This document shows positions 52,576-61,256 of a stretch of 64,000 nucleotides of DNA, one piece after another. The stretch is taken from positions 62,001 through 126,000 of the forward strand of contig JAFDZC010000003.1 in assembly GCA_018267095.1 (NCBI GenBank), in the 5' to 3' direction. Within the stretch, counting starts at the first letter, position 1. Every line of letters starts with the position of its first letter. Both the position numbers and the translations under genes were made by a program. This stretch comes from Bacteroidota bacterium (lineage in GTDB: Bacteria; Bacteroidota; Bacteroidia; Flavobacteriales; Flavobacteriaceae). The notes under the pieces were generated by a model. The model was not told the DNA's origin. It saw only the letters and a program-made list of their open reading frames with translations, and searched no databases.

Positions 52576-53658
52576 ATGACCAAACAAGAAATCATCGCCA
52601 GCTTTGATCCGTCACAACCCGGATTGGCTGACCAAACTATATTCGGATTGCCTTTTTCGGCTCAAGACAGTGAAATTATTGTGGTGCCCGTTCCGTGGGA
52701 AGTAACGGTGAGCTATGGCGCCGGTGCCTCAGAAGGACCAGAAGCTATTTTTGAAGCTTCGTTTCAAGTGGACTTACATCATCAAGATTTTCCGGAGCTC
52801 TGGAAGCTTGGCATCTATTACGATGACAGCGAACTTATATCGTCATGGGCACAAAAAAGCGTTCAGTATAAAGCCATGGCGCAACCGATTATTGAAGCTT
52901 TAGAAAGTGGTGAATCGGTAGAAGATCATCCTAAATTAAAAGCCGATTTACAAACCATCAACCAAGCTTGTCAAGATTTGCACGATCAAGTGCGCGAGCG
53001 CGTTTTGTATTGGATGCAACAAGGCAAAAAAGTAGTTTTGCTCGGCGGTGATCACTCAACGCCACTCGGATATTACCAAGCGATGGCGACCCAGCATGAC
53101 AACTTTGGGATTTTGCACCTCGATGCCCATATGGATTTGCGCATCGCTTATGAAGGTTTTACTTATTCGCATGCGTCGATTATGTATAATGCGCTGCAGA
53201 TTCCGCAAATCAGCAAAATTGTTCAGATTGGTATTCGCGATTTTTGTGCGCAAGAAGTTGAAGTGGTTCAATCGCAAGGCGGACGCGTTCAGGTACACAC
53301 CGATGCCGACATGAAAGCCAAAACTTTTAAAGGAATGACATGGGATGCGCAGTGTGACGAAATCATTGCCGCGCTTCCGCAAAAAGTAGCCGTTAGTTTT
53401 GATATTGATGGCATGTATTCATGGTATGCACCACATACAGGCACGCCGGTTCCGGGCGGTTTCTCTTTTGAACAAGCGACTTATTTGTTCAATAAATTAG
53501 CGCAAAGCGGAAAAGAAATCATCGGAATGGATTTGGTCGAAGTGGCTCCCGGTGAAGACGATTGGGACGGAAACGTCGGTGCGCGCATGTTGTATCATAT
53601 GTGTGGCGTTTGGGCACAAAACAACGGACTTGAAGTCGGAAAGAGAATTAGCTTTTAA
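52576..53658 (+). CDS. Arginase/agmatinase-family ureohydrolase
   Basis: 360 residues from ATG 52576 (MTKQEIIASFDPSQPG); the longer frame from 52489 covers the promoter. Binuclear manganese motifs: VLLGGDHSTPLGYYQAM (GGDH), LHLDAHMDLR (DAHxD) and VSFDIDGMYSWYAPHTGTPV (DxD). The last is unusual because family members have DxDxxDP, while here MYS follows DIDG. It also carries an insert of ~50 residues after YYDDSEL. It hydrolyses a guanidino compound to urea plus an amine; arginine, agmatine and formiminoglutamate are all possible. A terminator follows. Confidence 0.85.
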   Translation: MTKQEIIASFDPSQPGLADQTIFGLPFSAQDSEIIVVPVPWEVTVSYGAGASEGPEAIFEASFQVDLHHQDFPELWKLGIYYDDSELISSWAQKSVQYKAMAQPIIEALESGESVEDHPKLKADLQTINQACQDLHDQVRERVLYWMQQGKKVVLLGGDHSTPLGYYQAMATQHDNFGILHLDAHMDLRIAYEGFTYSHASIMYNALQIPQISKIVQIGIRDFCAQEVEVVQSQGGRVQVHTDADMKAKTFKGMTWDAQCDEIIAALPQKVAVSFDIDGMYSWYAPHTGTPVPGGFSFEQATYLFNKLAQSGKEIIGMDLVEVAPGEDDWDGNVGARMLYHMCGVWAQNNGLEVGKRISF

Positions 53659-53680
53659 AAAGAAAAATGCTTTATAATGA

Positions 53681-53706
53681 AACCCGCTCTTTTGAGTGGG
53701 TTTTTT
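53681..53706 (+). terminator. Terminator after the ureohydrolase gene
   Basis: AACCCGCTC (53681-53689) pairs with GAGTGGGTT (53694-53702), one wobble, loop TTTT, then T6. Confidence 0.88.
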
Positions 53707-53757
53707 GTTTTTAATTTGGGGTGGTTCTGTAAAATTAAGAGTGTTTTTTAGTGAATG

Positions 53758-53828
53758 CCCTAAAATTTATATGGTTGAATTTTAAAATTCGTAAAAGTTA
53801 TTGCTTTGAAAGGCTTAAATTTTTAGGG
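53758..53828. promoter_or_regulatory. Nested inverted repeats upstream of amt
   Basis: CCCTAAAATTTA (53758-53769) and TAAATTTTTAGGG (53816-53828) are inverted copies, with a one-base length difference. Between them GAATTTTAAAATTC (53777-53790) is a perfect 14-bp palindrome. No good TAnnTTTG box is seen before amt. These may be operators of a nitrogen regulator or part of the leader RNA. Confidence 0.4.
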
Positions 53829-53871
53829 TAAAATTCATTTTTTTATTTTTATCCTAATTAAAACGCTAGTT

Positions 53872-55185
53872 ATGAGAAAAATTGTACTGAGTTTTGTCTT
53901 GATTTTGCTTTTACTGCTCACGTTGTTTTCCCATTTATTATTAGATGAAAATTCCATCCAAACCAGCTTGACACAATTCGATACCGGTGATACCGCTTGG
54001 ATGCTCGTAGCTACAGCCTTGGTTTTACTGATGACACCGGGTTTGGGCTTTTTTTACGGCGGCATGGTCGGCAAGAAAAATGTCATCAGCACCATGATGC
54101 AGAGTTTTATGGCCATGGTTATCGTTACCGTGCTTTGGGTGGTTGTGGCGTTTGGTTTATCGTTTGGCCAGAGCATTGGCGGATTTATTGGCAATCCGAC
54201 CGATTATATCTTCTTTCAAAAAGTTAGTGTTTTAAGCGCTTGGCCGCTTGCTCCGACCATTCCTTTTTTGCTCTTTGCCTTGTTTCAAGCCAAGTTTGCC
54301 ATCATCACGCCGGCACTCGTTACTGGTGCTTTTGCCGAACGCATTCGTTTTTGGGCGTATCTGCTCTTTATGGTTTTATTCATATTGGTCGTTTATACGC
54401 CGCTCGCACATTGCACTTGGCATCCGGATGGCTTGTTGTTTAAGCTCGGCGTTTTAGATTTTGCAGGTGGAACCGTCGTACATATGAGTGCGGGTTGGGC
54501 GGCTTTGGCAGGCGCTATTTTTCTCGGAAAGCGAAAAACACAAACCTCTAGCCCGGCGCGAATTACCTATGTTTTGCTCGGAACCGGATTGCTGTGGTTT
54601 GGTTGGTTCGGATTCAATGCAGGTTCGGCGATGGGCGCCAACACAATTGCGGTTCAAGCACTGGGAACTACCACAGTAGCGGCAGCCGCAGCGGCGATGG
54701 CTTGGGTATTTCTCGATAAAATTTGGGGACACAAACCTTCGGCCATGGGCGCTTGTATAGGTTCGGTGGTGGGATTGGTGGCGATTACTCCGGCAGCCGG
54801 TTATGTGAGCATGCCGCATGCCATTTTTATCGGAATCTTCAGTAGTTGGGTGAGCAATGTGATGGTGTCTAAATTTCCGAAAGGCAAAATTGACGATGCG
54901 CTCGATGTGTTTAGTTGCCACGGAGTGGGCGGTATGGTGGGCATGTTGCTTACAGGCGTTTTTGCTTCCAAACAAGTCAATCCGGCGGTCACTGATCAAG
55001 GGTTGATTTTCGGCGAAACCACGTTGTTTTTCCATCAACTTATTGCGTTGGTTTTGGTATCGATATTCGCCTTTGGAATGTCCTATACCGTGTTTTTTGC
55101 GGTAAACAAATTGACCCCGTTGCGCGTGAGCGAAGAAAAAGAAGAACTCGGCTTAGACATCACCCAACACGGCGAGAATCTTTAA
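53872..55185 (+). CDS. amt: Ammonium transporter
   Basis: 437 residues, about 11-12 hydrophobic helices after an N-terminal signal-like segment (MRKIVLSFVLILLLLLTLFS). Amt features: DTAWMLVATALVLLMTPGLG, FYGGMVGKKNVISTM, QAKFAIITPALVTGAFAER, DFAGGTVVHMSAGWAALAGA (first pore His), and DDALDVFSCHGVGGMVGML (second pore His). It conducts ammonium across the inner membrane. No glnK/PII gene is adjacent. Its stop overlaps the convergent photolyase gene by 4 nt. Confidence 0.94.
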   Translation: MRKIVLSFVLILLLLLTLFSHLLLDENSIQTSLTQFDTGDTAWMLVATALVLLMTPGLGFFYGGMVGKKNVISTMMQSFMAMVIVTVLWVVVAFGLSFGQSIGGFIGNPTDYIFFQKVSVLSAWPLAPTIPFLLFALFQAKFAIITPALVTGAFAERIRFWAYLLFMVLFILVVYTPLAHCTWHPDGLLFKLGVLDFAGGTVVHMSAGWAALAGAIFLGKRKTQTSSPARITYVLLGTGLLWFGWFGFNAGSAMGANTIAVQALGTTTVAAAAAAMAWVFLDKIWGHKPSAMGACIGSVVGLVAITPAAGYVSMPHAIFIGIFSSWVSNVMVSKFPKGKIDDALDVFSCHGVGGMVGMLLTGVFASKQVNPAVTDQGLIFGETTLFFHQLIALVLVSIFAFGMSYTVFFAVNKLTPLRVSEEKEELGLDITQHGENL

Positions 55186-56714
55186 AAAGCATCCGGATTT
55201 TGAATGATTTTTTGCGCTCTTTCGCGCATTTGTGCTCGTTGTTCTGCGGGCATTTTCTCCAGTTGATGATACATCATCGACATTCTTGGGTTGTCTTGTA
55301 AATAGGTTCGGTTGACTTCGAGAAAATTCCAATACAAACTATTGAATGGGCAGGCTTTTTCGGAGGTTTTTTCTTTGACATGATAACGGCAATTATCGCA
55401 GTAATTACTCATTTTTTGGATATAACTTCCTGAAGAAATATAAGGCTTGGTCGCAATGATTCCACCGTCTGCATATTGACTCATGCCCCGCGTGTTGGGC
55501 ATTTCGACCCATTCAATCGCATCGATGTACACGCCCAAATACCAAGCGTCCACCGCATCGGGATGCAAATGCGTGAGCAACGAAAAATTCCCGATGACCA
55601 TCAGTCGCTGAATGTGGTGCGCATAAGCATCGTCGAGACTTTGACCGATGGCGTTTTTGAGACAATTCATTTGCGTTTGTCCGGTCCAGAAAAACGCAGG
55701 CAATTTGTTTTCGTGATTGAAATAATTGAGGTTTTGATATTCGGGCATTTTCGCCCAATAAATTCCGCGTACATATTCACGCCAACCCAGAATCTGCCGA
55801 ACAAAACCCTCAATCTGAGGCAAAGAAATTTTATGGCTGTTTTGTTCAAAAGTCTCAATCGCTTTTTGAATTACTTCGGCCGGCGACAGCATTTTGGTAT
55901 TCATGGCAAACGACAAACGCGCGTGAAAGAGATATTTTTCTCGGCTGTGCATGGCATCTTCATAATCGCCAAAGTGTTCCAGTAAATATTGGCAGAAATA
56001 AGTCAATTGTTCCAGACATTGTTGTCGATTGATGGGCCACGAAAGCGCTTCTGGATTGATGTTGCCAAAGAAATCTATTTTCTCTGACAGAATTTCCCGG
56101 TAGATTTCCGAAACATCATTGTTAAAAATCATCGCCGGCGGAACCGGATGTTCACCTTTGTATTTCTTGCGGTTTTCGTGGTCAAAATTCCAAGCGCCGC
56201 CCAGAGGTGCATCGCCTTGCATGAGTATTTGGTGTTTCTTGCGCATGAGTCGGTAGAAACTTTCCATGAGCCACTGTTTTTTGCCTGAAAAATAATCGCG
56301 CAATTCAACTCTCGCGGTAAAAAAATGCTCGGTTGAAAAGCATTCAGAAGCAATAGATAAGTTTGCACAAAAGTGATTCAATTGCTCATCGAGTCGATAT
56401 TCATCGGGTTGTTGATATTCAAATTTCTCGATTGATAATTCACCGATGAAGTGATTTAAAATCTGATCGAGTGGTTTTCGTGCCATCGGATGCTGAATCT
56501 TGAGATAAATAACTTGGTGTTTTTGTTTCATCAAGCCATTGGCAAATGCGCGCATCGCCGCAAAAAAGGCTGAGATTTTTTGTATATGGTGTTTTACATA
56601 ATTGGTTTCCTGATGCATTTCAACCATCAAATAAACGATGCTTTCAGAGGTTTTTTGATACCACGAATGTTGCGCATTGAGCTGATCGCCCAAAATAAGT
56701 CGAAGTGTTTTCAT
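55182..56714 (-). CDS. Iron-sulfur bacterial cryptochrome/photolyase (FeS-BCP, DPRP family)
   Basis: 510 residues from the ATG at 56714 (MKTLRLILGDQLNAQHSWYQ), the standard start of this group; the extra upstream codons belong to the cry-DASH gene region. FAD domain elements FVRQILGWREYVRGIYWAKM and MSQYADGGIIATKPYISSGS are present. The C-terminal Cys of the [4Fe-4S] site are visible in YCDNCRYHVKEKTSEKACPF. Members such as PhrB repair (6-4) photoproducts or sense light. Last gene of the flavin reductase-DUF2256-cry-DASH operon, 5 nt after the previous stop. Confidence 0.93.
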   Translation of the reverse strand: MKTLRLILGDQLNAQHSWYQKTSESIVYLMVEMHQETNYVKHHIQKISAFFAAMRAFANGLMKQKHQVIYLKIQHPMARKPLDQILNHFIGELSIEKFEYQQPDEYRLDEQLNHFCANLSIASECFSTEHFFTARVELRDYFSGKKQWLMESFYRLMRKKHQILMQGDAPLGGAWNFDHENRKKYKGEHPVPPAMIFNNDVSEIYREILSEKIDFFGNINPEALSWPINRQQCLEQLTYFCQYLLEHFGDYEDAMHSREKYLFHARLSFAMNTKMLSPAEVIQKAIETFEQNSHKISLPQIEGFVRQILGWREYVRGIYWAKMPEYQNLNYFNHENKLPAFFWTGQTQMNCLKNAIGQSLDDAYAHHIQRLMVIGNFSLLTHLHPDAVDAWYLGVYIDAIEWVEMPNTRGMSQYADGGIIATKPYISSGSYIQKMSNYCDNCRYHVKEKTSEKACPFNSLYWNFLEVNRTYLQDNPRMSMMYHQLEKMPAEQRAQMRERAQKIIQNPDAF

Positions 56715-56719
56715 AATGC

Positions 56720-57994
56720 TTAAAGCCAAAGTTTTTGAAAGGCTTGTTGCGGGTCGTACATGTCAGCCTGACGTTTGATGTTGAACATTCTATCGCGCGG
56801 ATCGTTGCCCACACCGGCGTTGTAGATCCAGTTTCCGTAGTTGCTGTGCACGTCATAATCGATGAGCATACTCTCAAAATATGCCGCGGCTATGTGCCAA
56901 TCTTCTTGCCATTGTTTGGCCCAAAAACTCGCTACATTTTGTCGTCCGCGGTTGCTCATAAAACCGGTTTCGCGCAACTCAATCATGTTGGCATTGACAA
57001 AAGGTTCGGGTGTTTTTCCTTCAGTCCACAGTTTGAATTTGTGTTTGTTTTGATTCCAATGGTAAGGACGATTAAGGATTCCGCCCAAATGGAAAATCTT
57101 GTTCTGATGTTTGAGCGAAATATATTTGAAGTAATCGCGCCAAATCAATTCAAAAATGAGCCAATAGGTATCTTCGTTTTTGACGATGGTTCGTTCAAAT
57201 TTTCTCACGGCTTCATAAATGGTGCGTGCTGAAATGCTTCCGTTGGCCAGCCAGAGCGATAGTTTAGAACTGTAATCAGCGCCGATAAGTCCGTTGCGGG
57301 TTTGCTTGTAACGCGCTAAATTTTGCGTAATAAAAAAATAGTCTTCCAATCGGTTGAGCGCTTGCAATTCACCGCCTTTGAACGGAACGGCTGAATTGGG
57401 ATGCGTTTCAAAATCTTCAAAACCTAAGTCAGTCAGTGACGGAATTTTATTTTGCGGCTCACTGTAATTTTCAGACGGCATTTGCGGAGCAGCAATAGGT
57501 TGTCTCACGCGCGCTAGTTGTTCGGTTTTTTTTCGGAATTCGGTGAAGACTTCGGGAATTTGTGCCCAATTTTGATAGGGAATATCTTCAGGATGAAACA
57601 AAAACTGATCGTAGTTTTCAACCCATTGTACCTTGGTTTTTTGTTTGATTTGTCGCAGAATGGTTTGTTCTTCTGAAGTCCATTCGGTCATTTTATACAC
57701 ACGGTCAATTTGATGTTGAGAAACCAAATTCGGTAAAGCCACCTCGGGTTTTTCAAAAATTACTTCTAGCGGAATGTTGATTTTTTCGAGCGATAACCGA
57801 AGTTCTGTAAGGGTTTCCAATAAAAATTTAGCACGGAATTTTTCGGTTCTTTTAAAACCGTAGTTCGTCGTTTCAAATTGGCGCGGATCTATGCAGTAGA
57901 CAGCCTGAACCTGCTCGTTTTCTTGACAGGCCAAACTCAGTGAGACATTGTCGCGGATGCGTAAATCTTGGGTGAACCAAACCAGTGCTTTCAT
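56720..57994 (-). CDS. Cryptochrome DASH family protein
   Basis: 424 residues. Photolyase N-terminal domain [20 protein letters not shown], then the FAD domain with [60 protein letters not shown] and the DASH-typical [24 protein letters not shown] proteins bind FAD and a folate antenna and repair CPDs in single-stranded DNA or act as light sensors. The ATG overlaps the DUF2256 stop (ATGA). Slightly shorter at the C-terminus than plant or cyanobacterial DASH. Confidence 0.94.
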   Translation of the reverse strand: MKALVWFTQDLRIRDNVSLSLACQENEQVQAVYCIDPRQFETTNYGFKRTEKFRAKFLLETLTELRLSLEKINIPLEVIFEKPEVALPNLVSQHQIDRVYKMTEWTSEEQTILRQIKQKTKVQWVENYDQFLFHPEDIPYQNWAQIPEVFTEFRKKTEQLARVRQPIAAPQMPSENYSEPQNKIPSLTDLGFEDFETHPNSAVPFKGGELQALNRLEDYFFITQNLARYKQTRNGLIGADYSSKLSLWLANGSISARTIYEAVRKFERTIVKNEDTYWLIFELIWRDYFKYISLKHQNKIFHLGGILNRPYHWNQNKHKFKLWTEGKTPEPFVNANMIELRETGFMSNRGRQNVASFWAKQWQEDWHIAAAYFESMLIDYDVHSNYGNWIYNAGVGNDPRDRMFNIKRQADMYDPQQAFQKLWL

Positions 57995-58137
57995 TGAGTG
58001 TTGTTTTTATTTTGACGGCAGCGCTCACTGCAATAAACCACAGCATTCCAGTTGCGTTCCCATTTTTTTCGCCAAGCAAACGGACGCTCACAAACCGGAC
58101 AAATTTTGGTGGGTAAATGCTGTTTTTGGTGCGTCAT
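57991..58137 (-). CDS. DUF2256 family protein (48 aa)
   Basis: A 48-residue ORF read directly from the sequence: [20 protein letters not shown], then [20 protein letters not shown] and [12 protein letters not shown] and YCSERC supply four Cys for a zinc ribbon. This matches DUF2256, a tiny family found beside cryptochrome genes. ATGA overlaps join it to the flavin reductase gene upstream (58137-58134) and to cry-DASH downstream (57994-57991), so it is firmly inside the operon. Function unknown. Confidence 0.93.
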   Translation of the reverse strand: MTHQKQHLPTKICPVCERPFAWRKKWERNWNAVVYCSERCRQNKNNTQ

Positions 58138-58772
58138 TTTAAAATTGATTCGGTGGGTTTGTGCGGTCGGGCGTATGCGAAGCGGTCGATGATTTGAGGC
58201 AACGCATATCCGTCGAGACCATTAATGGCCGCTACTTTGGCTTGATCTAACCGAATCCAGCCATCTTCGTGCAAAAGCGGTTCAGCAATAAAAATGTGTT
58301 CAATGGATGCCACGATCATAATCGTATTGTTTTCGGCGATGGGATATTCATTAAGGTATTTACAATATAGCTGTACCGGACTTTGGGTTACAAACGGAAT
58401 AGGTAAATTGTTTTTGAATTCTGGAACCAAATCGGTTTGATCAAATTCTGAAATTTCTTCCGGATAAGCGGCAGAACTGTGGTGGGCGCTTTGGATTTGT
58501 TCAGCGGTGATGTGGTTGATTGTAAAATAACCAACTTCACGGATGTTCTGATACGTATTTCTGGGCACAACCGTTGGGCGCACTATAAAACCGATGAGCG
58601 CCGGATCGCTGCCCAAATGCGTGATGCTGCTGAAAATGGCCACATTGGGAATGCCGCTTTTGGATTGCGAAACAATCAGGTTGGCCGATTTGTATCCGGT
58701 GGCTGAATTGATCAAATTGAGCCTGAAAATGCGGTCCATTTGTTGGATTTCGGCTTGAGAAAATGACTTCAT
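58134..58772 (-). CDS. Flavin reductase-like FMN-binding split-barrel protein
   Basis: 212 residues from the ATG at 58772 ([20 protein letters not shown]); the frame extends 7 codons upstream into the promoter. Flavin reductase-like elements are seen in [40 protein letters not shown] and [20 protein letters not shown]. It may supply reduced flavin to, or share its control with, the two cryptochrome/photolyase proteins behind it. First gene of the operon, just downstream of the large inverted repeat (operator site B). Confidence 0.85.
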   Translation of the reverse strand: MKSFSQAEIQQMDRIFRLNLINSATGYKSANLIVSQSKSGIPNVAIFSSITHLGSDPALIGFIVRPTVVPRNTYQNIREVGYFTINHITAEQIQSAHHSSAAYPEEISEFDQTDLVPEFKNNLPIPFVTQSPVQLYCKYLNEYPIAENNTIMIVASIEHIFIAEPLLHEDGWIRLDQAKVAAINGLDGYALPQIIDRFAYARPHKPTESILK

Positions 58773-58790
58773 AAAGGAAAGTTTGCGCAA

Positions 58791-58798
58791 CAAAAATA
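58791..58798 (-). promoter_or_regulatory. -7 element of the flavin reductase/photolyase operon
   Basis: TATTTTTG on the minus strand (58798-58791), 18 nt before the ATG at 58772. No TTG at the expected distance; that region is occupied by operator site B. Confidence 0.5.
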
Positions 58799-58800
58799 CA

Positions 58801-58836
58801 TTTTGTTTAATAAAATAAATAAAAAGTTAAACAAAA
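58801..58836. promoter_or_regulatory. Probable TetR operator, site B (photolyase operon promoter)
   Basis: TTTTGTTTAA (58801-58810) and TTAAACAAAA (58827-58836) are perfect 10-bp inverted arms separated by 16 nt. Site A at 30761-30796 has the same right arm and the same spacing. It covers about -10 to -50 of the promoter. Confidence 0.75.
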
Positions 58837-58840
58837 TTTT

Positions 58841-58952
58841 CAGCCGCGTGAAGGATGGCAGCGATAGCCCGCAGCCGCGAGACACGAGCAGGCGAGGACT
58901 AAAGCGAACAGCCTGACAGCGGCGCAGCGCAGCGGAGCCGGTGGCACGCCCC
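58841..58952 (-). repeat. GC-rich intergenic repeat, subfamily B, copy 5
   Basis: Reverse-oriented near-copy of 48381-48480. It shares GGGCGTGCCACCGGCT, CGCTGTCAGGCTGTTCGCTT and CGCTGCCATCCTTCACGCGG; the centre has about 15 extra bases. It lies between the divergent flavin reductase and kmo genes, 5 bp from operator site B. Confidence 0.8.
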
Positions 58953-58995
58953 ATAATAAAAGTGAATTTTATGCGGCTGAGCCAATATTATTCGC

Positions 58996-59003
58996 TACTT
59001 TTG
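58996..59003 (+). promoter_or_regulatory. -7 element of the kmo promoter
   Basis: TACTTTTG, exact match, 26 nt before the ATG at 59030. No clear TTG upstream. Confidence 0.5.
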
Positions 59004-59029
59004 ACCCGCTTTTACGATGCAATTTCATC

Positions 59030-60376
59030 ATGCAACAACCTAAAAAAATCGCAGTAGTCGGTTCGGGTCTGGTGGGCTCGCTCTTGGCTATTTACCTCAA
59101 AAAAGCCGGTCATACGGTACATGTTTTTGACCGCAGCCCCGATATTAGAACTGTTGAATTTTCTGGCCGATCCATTAATTTAGTGATGTCGGATCGCGGT
59201 TGGAAAACCCTTGAAGATATTGGTCTGGGCGAAGAAATCAGGCAAATCGGGATTCCGGTAGACAAACGCGCGATTCACATGCCCGACCGCTCACTTAATT
59301 ACCAATATTACGGCAAAGAAGGGGAGGCGATTTTTTCGCTTTCTCGGGGTTTGCTCAATCGTAAAATGGTTGATTTGGCCGAAGCTGCCGGCGTGGAATT
59401 CTTCTTTAATCATCGTATTTGGGATGTGACTCTGAGCGATGCCACGCTGCACATTGGTGAGACTGAACGCGGCGAATGGGACGAGCTCGATTATGATTTG
59501 GTGTTTGGTTCAGACGGGGCTTTTTCAAGAGTTCGCCATCGAATGCAACGCCAGAGTATGTTTAATTATTCTCAGGAATTTTTAAAGCTTGGCTATAAAG
59601 AATTGCACATTCCGGCCAACACAGACGGTTCGCACAAACTCGATAAAAACTCTTTACACATTTGGCCGCGCGGTGATTATATGCTTATGGCGCTGGCCAA
59701 TACCGACGGGACTTTTACCTGTACGCTGTTTATGCCGCACGAAGGCGAGAACTCATTTGCACAGCTCAAAGACCAGGAAACTTTAGAAGCTTTTTTTGCA
59801 GAACATTTCCCGGATACGGCTGAAGTGATTCCGGATTTGGTAGAAGATTTCTTTAAAAACCCGACGAGCTTTTTGGTGACCATGAAGTGTTTTCCGTGGA
59901 CTTATCAAGACAAAGTAGCGCTTATTGGCGATGCTTGCCACGCGATTGTTCCGTTTTACGGACACGGAATGAATGCCGGATTTGAAGACATCACCATTTT
60001 GCACCAAATGATGCAACAATACGGCGATGACTGGCACATGGTTTTTTCAGAATATGAAAAGTCGCGCAAACCCAACGCTGATGCCATTGCTGAGTTATCC
60101 TACCGCAATTTTATGGAAATGAGTACCAAAACGGCCGATGCGCAGTTTTTGCTTCAGAAGAAAATTGAAAAGTGGTTCTCAGAAAAGCATCCTGATAAGT
60201 GGTTGCCGCTCTACAGTCGCGTGACTTTTAGTTTGCGACCGTATTCAGAGGCTTTGGCTATTGGCAATCGTCAGAACGAGATTATGGAGACGGTGATGAA
60301 AACTACAGCCGATATTGAATTGAAATGGAATAGTCTTGAGGTAGAACAAAAAATCTTAGAACTCCTCAATCAATAA
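59030..60376 (+). CDS. kmo: Kynurenine 3-monooxygenase
   Basis: 448 residues. FAD-dependent aromatic hydroxylase: KIAVVGSGLVGSLLAIYLKK with GxGxxG, FSGRSINLVMSDRGWKTLED, DLVFGSDGAFSRVRHRM, and KVALIGDACHAIVPFYGHGM (second FAD motif). It converts kynurenine to 3-hydroxykynurenine, the substrate of kynureninase (49328). A C-terminal helical segment with SRVTFSLRPYSEAL is typical of the family. Confidence 0.95.
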   Translation: MQQPKKIAVVGSGLVGSLLAIYLKKAGHTVHVFDRSPDIRTVEFSGRSINLVMSDRGWKTLEDIGLGEEIRQIGIPVDKRAIHMPDRSLNYQYYGKEGEAIFSLSRGLLNRKMVDLAEAAGVEFFFNHRIWDVTLSDATLHIGETERGEWDELDYDLVFGSDGAFSRVRHRMQRQSMFNYSQEFLKLGYKELHIPANTDGSHKLDKNSLHIWPRGDYMLMALANTDGTFTCTLFMPHEGENSFAQLKDQETLEAFFAEHFPDTAEVIPDLVEDFFKNPTSFLVTMKCFPWTYQDKVALIGDACHAIVPFYGHGMNAGFEDITILHQMMQQYGDDWHMVFSEYEKSRKPNADAIAELSYRNFMEMSTKTADAQFLLQKKIEKWFSEKHPDKWLPLYSRVTFSLRPYSEALAIGNRQNEIMETVMKTTADIELKWNSLEVEQKILELLNQ

Positions 60377-60386
60377 TTGAATCTGC

Positions 60387-60899
60387 ATGCGCGTCTACTT
60401 TTTTTTGTTCCTCTTTTTGTTGGTTGCTTGTAGCAATTCGGACTCAAAGGTTTGTGTACAGACAAAGACGATTAAAATCAATTCTGTTCCGCAAGAAGCC
60501 GCTTTCGATGGTTTAAAACTGGTTTTTTCAAACGATCATTTTAAAGTATATTTTTCGAAATACGCTTCGGTAAACGGCGACATGATTCGAGATGGTTCTG
60601 GGCTTTATATTGTGAATCAAAATACCGGAGTGGCTTATTCGAGTTATGACTTCTTTTCGGGTGAAATCCCGGAAACTGTTAGCGATCCTACCGATTTTTT
60701 TACTGTCGCTAGTTTGAAAATTTCAAATAATTGCGAACAGGTTTTCTTTTCAGACGACATCAACAATTTTATGTGGTTTCCGGGGAATCCTTCATCAATT
60801 GCGGAAGGAATTTATCATGCTGAATTGAAATTAAAACTCGCTGACAATTCAGATGTTTCGGTTAAAACCAATTTTGAAATTATCAAATACGGTTTATAA
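60387..60899 (+). CDS. Small lipoprotein of unknown function
   Basis: 170 residues. Lipoprotein signal MRVYFFLFLFLLVACSNSDS (lipobox Cys about 15). The rest is beta-rich (FSNDHFKVYFSKYASVNGDM, YHAELKLKLADNSDVSV) with no recognised domain. Starts 10 nt after kmo, so probably co-transcribed. Its 3' end overlaps the convergent cupin gene by 6 nt. Confidence 0.65.
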   Translation: MRVYFFLFLFLLVACSNSDSKVCVQTKTIKINSVPQEAAFDGLKLVFSNDHFKVYFSKYASVNGDMIRDGSGLYIVNQNTGVAYSSYDFFSGEIPETVSDPTDFFTVASLKISNNCEQVFFSDDINNFMWFPGNPSSIAEGIYHAELKLKLADNSDVSVKTNFEIIKYGL

Positions 60900-61256
60900 T
60901 TCTTCTCGATTTACTTTATTAAAATCAAAAGCCGGTCGGCAAATGGCGATGTATTCACACGGTTCGTCAAACGGATTGGCATATTGCACGCGCACATTTT
61001 TGTCAATCTTAATCGATTGCCCGGCTTCAAGAATAATCACTTCGCCTTCAATCGTAAATTGTTTTTTGCCTGAAATGATATAAGTGTATTCGTCAAATTC
61101 GGGTGTCTGAAAAGGTTCGGACCAATGCGGTGGCGCAATCATGTGTGCAATAGAAATTTCTGAGTTATTGGTGGCCGCACGACCATGGTGTTCCTCGATG
61201 AGTTTTCCGTCGGTGGTGGGCACGACAAAAGGTGATTTTTGGATTTGGTATTTCAT
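60894..61256 (-). CDS. Cupin-domain protein
   Basis: 120 residues, single cupin fold: HMIAPPHWSEPFQTPEFDEY holds the first motif with His and Glu, FTIEGEVIILEAGQSIKIDK the inter-motif strands, and VQYANPFDEPCEYIAICRPA the second motif. Function is not predictable beyond small-molecule binding or metal-dependent catalysis. The ATG overlaps the stop of the upstream T9SS gene by one base (TAATG). Confidence 0.78.
   Translation of the reverse strand: MKYQIQKSPFVVPTTDGKLIEEHHGRAATNNSEISIAHMIAPPHWSEPFQTPEFDEYTYIISGKKQFTIEGEVIILEAGQSIKIDKNVRVQYANPFDEPCEYIAICRPAFDFNKVNREEL

Noticed and set aside
53701-53871. Sigma-54 promoter before amt
   Set aside because: No GG-N10-GC pattern with the correct spacing could be found in the region.
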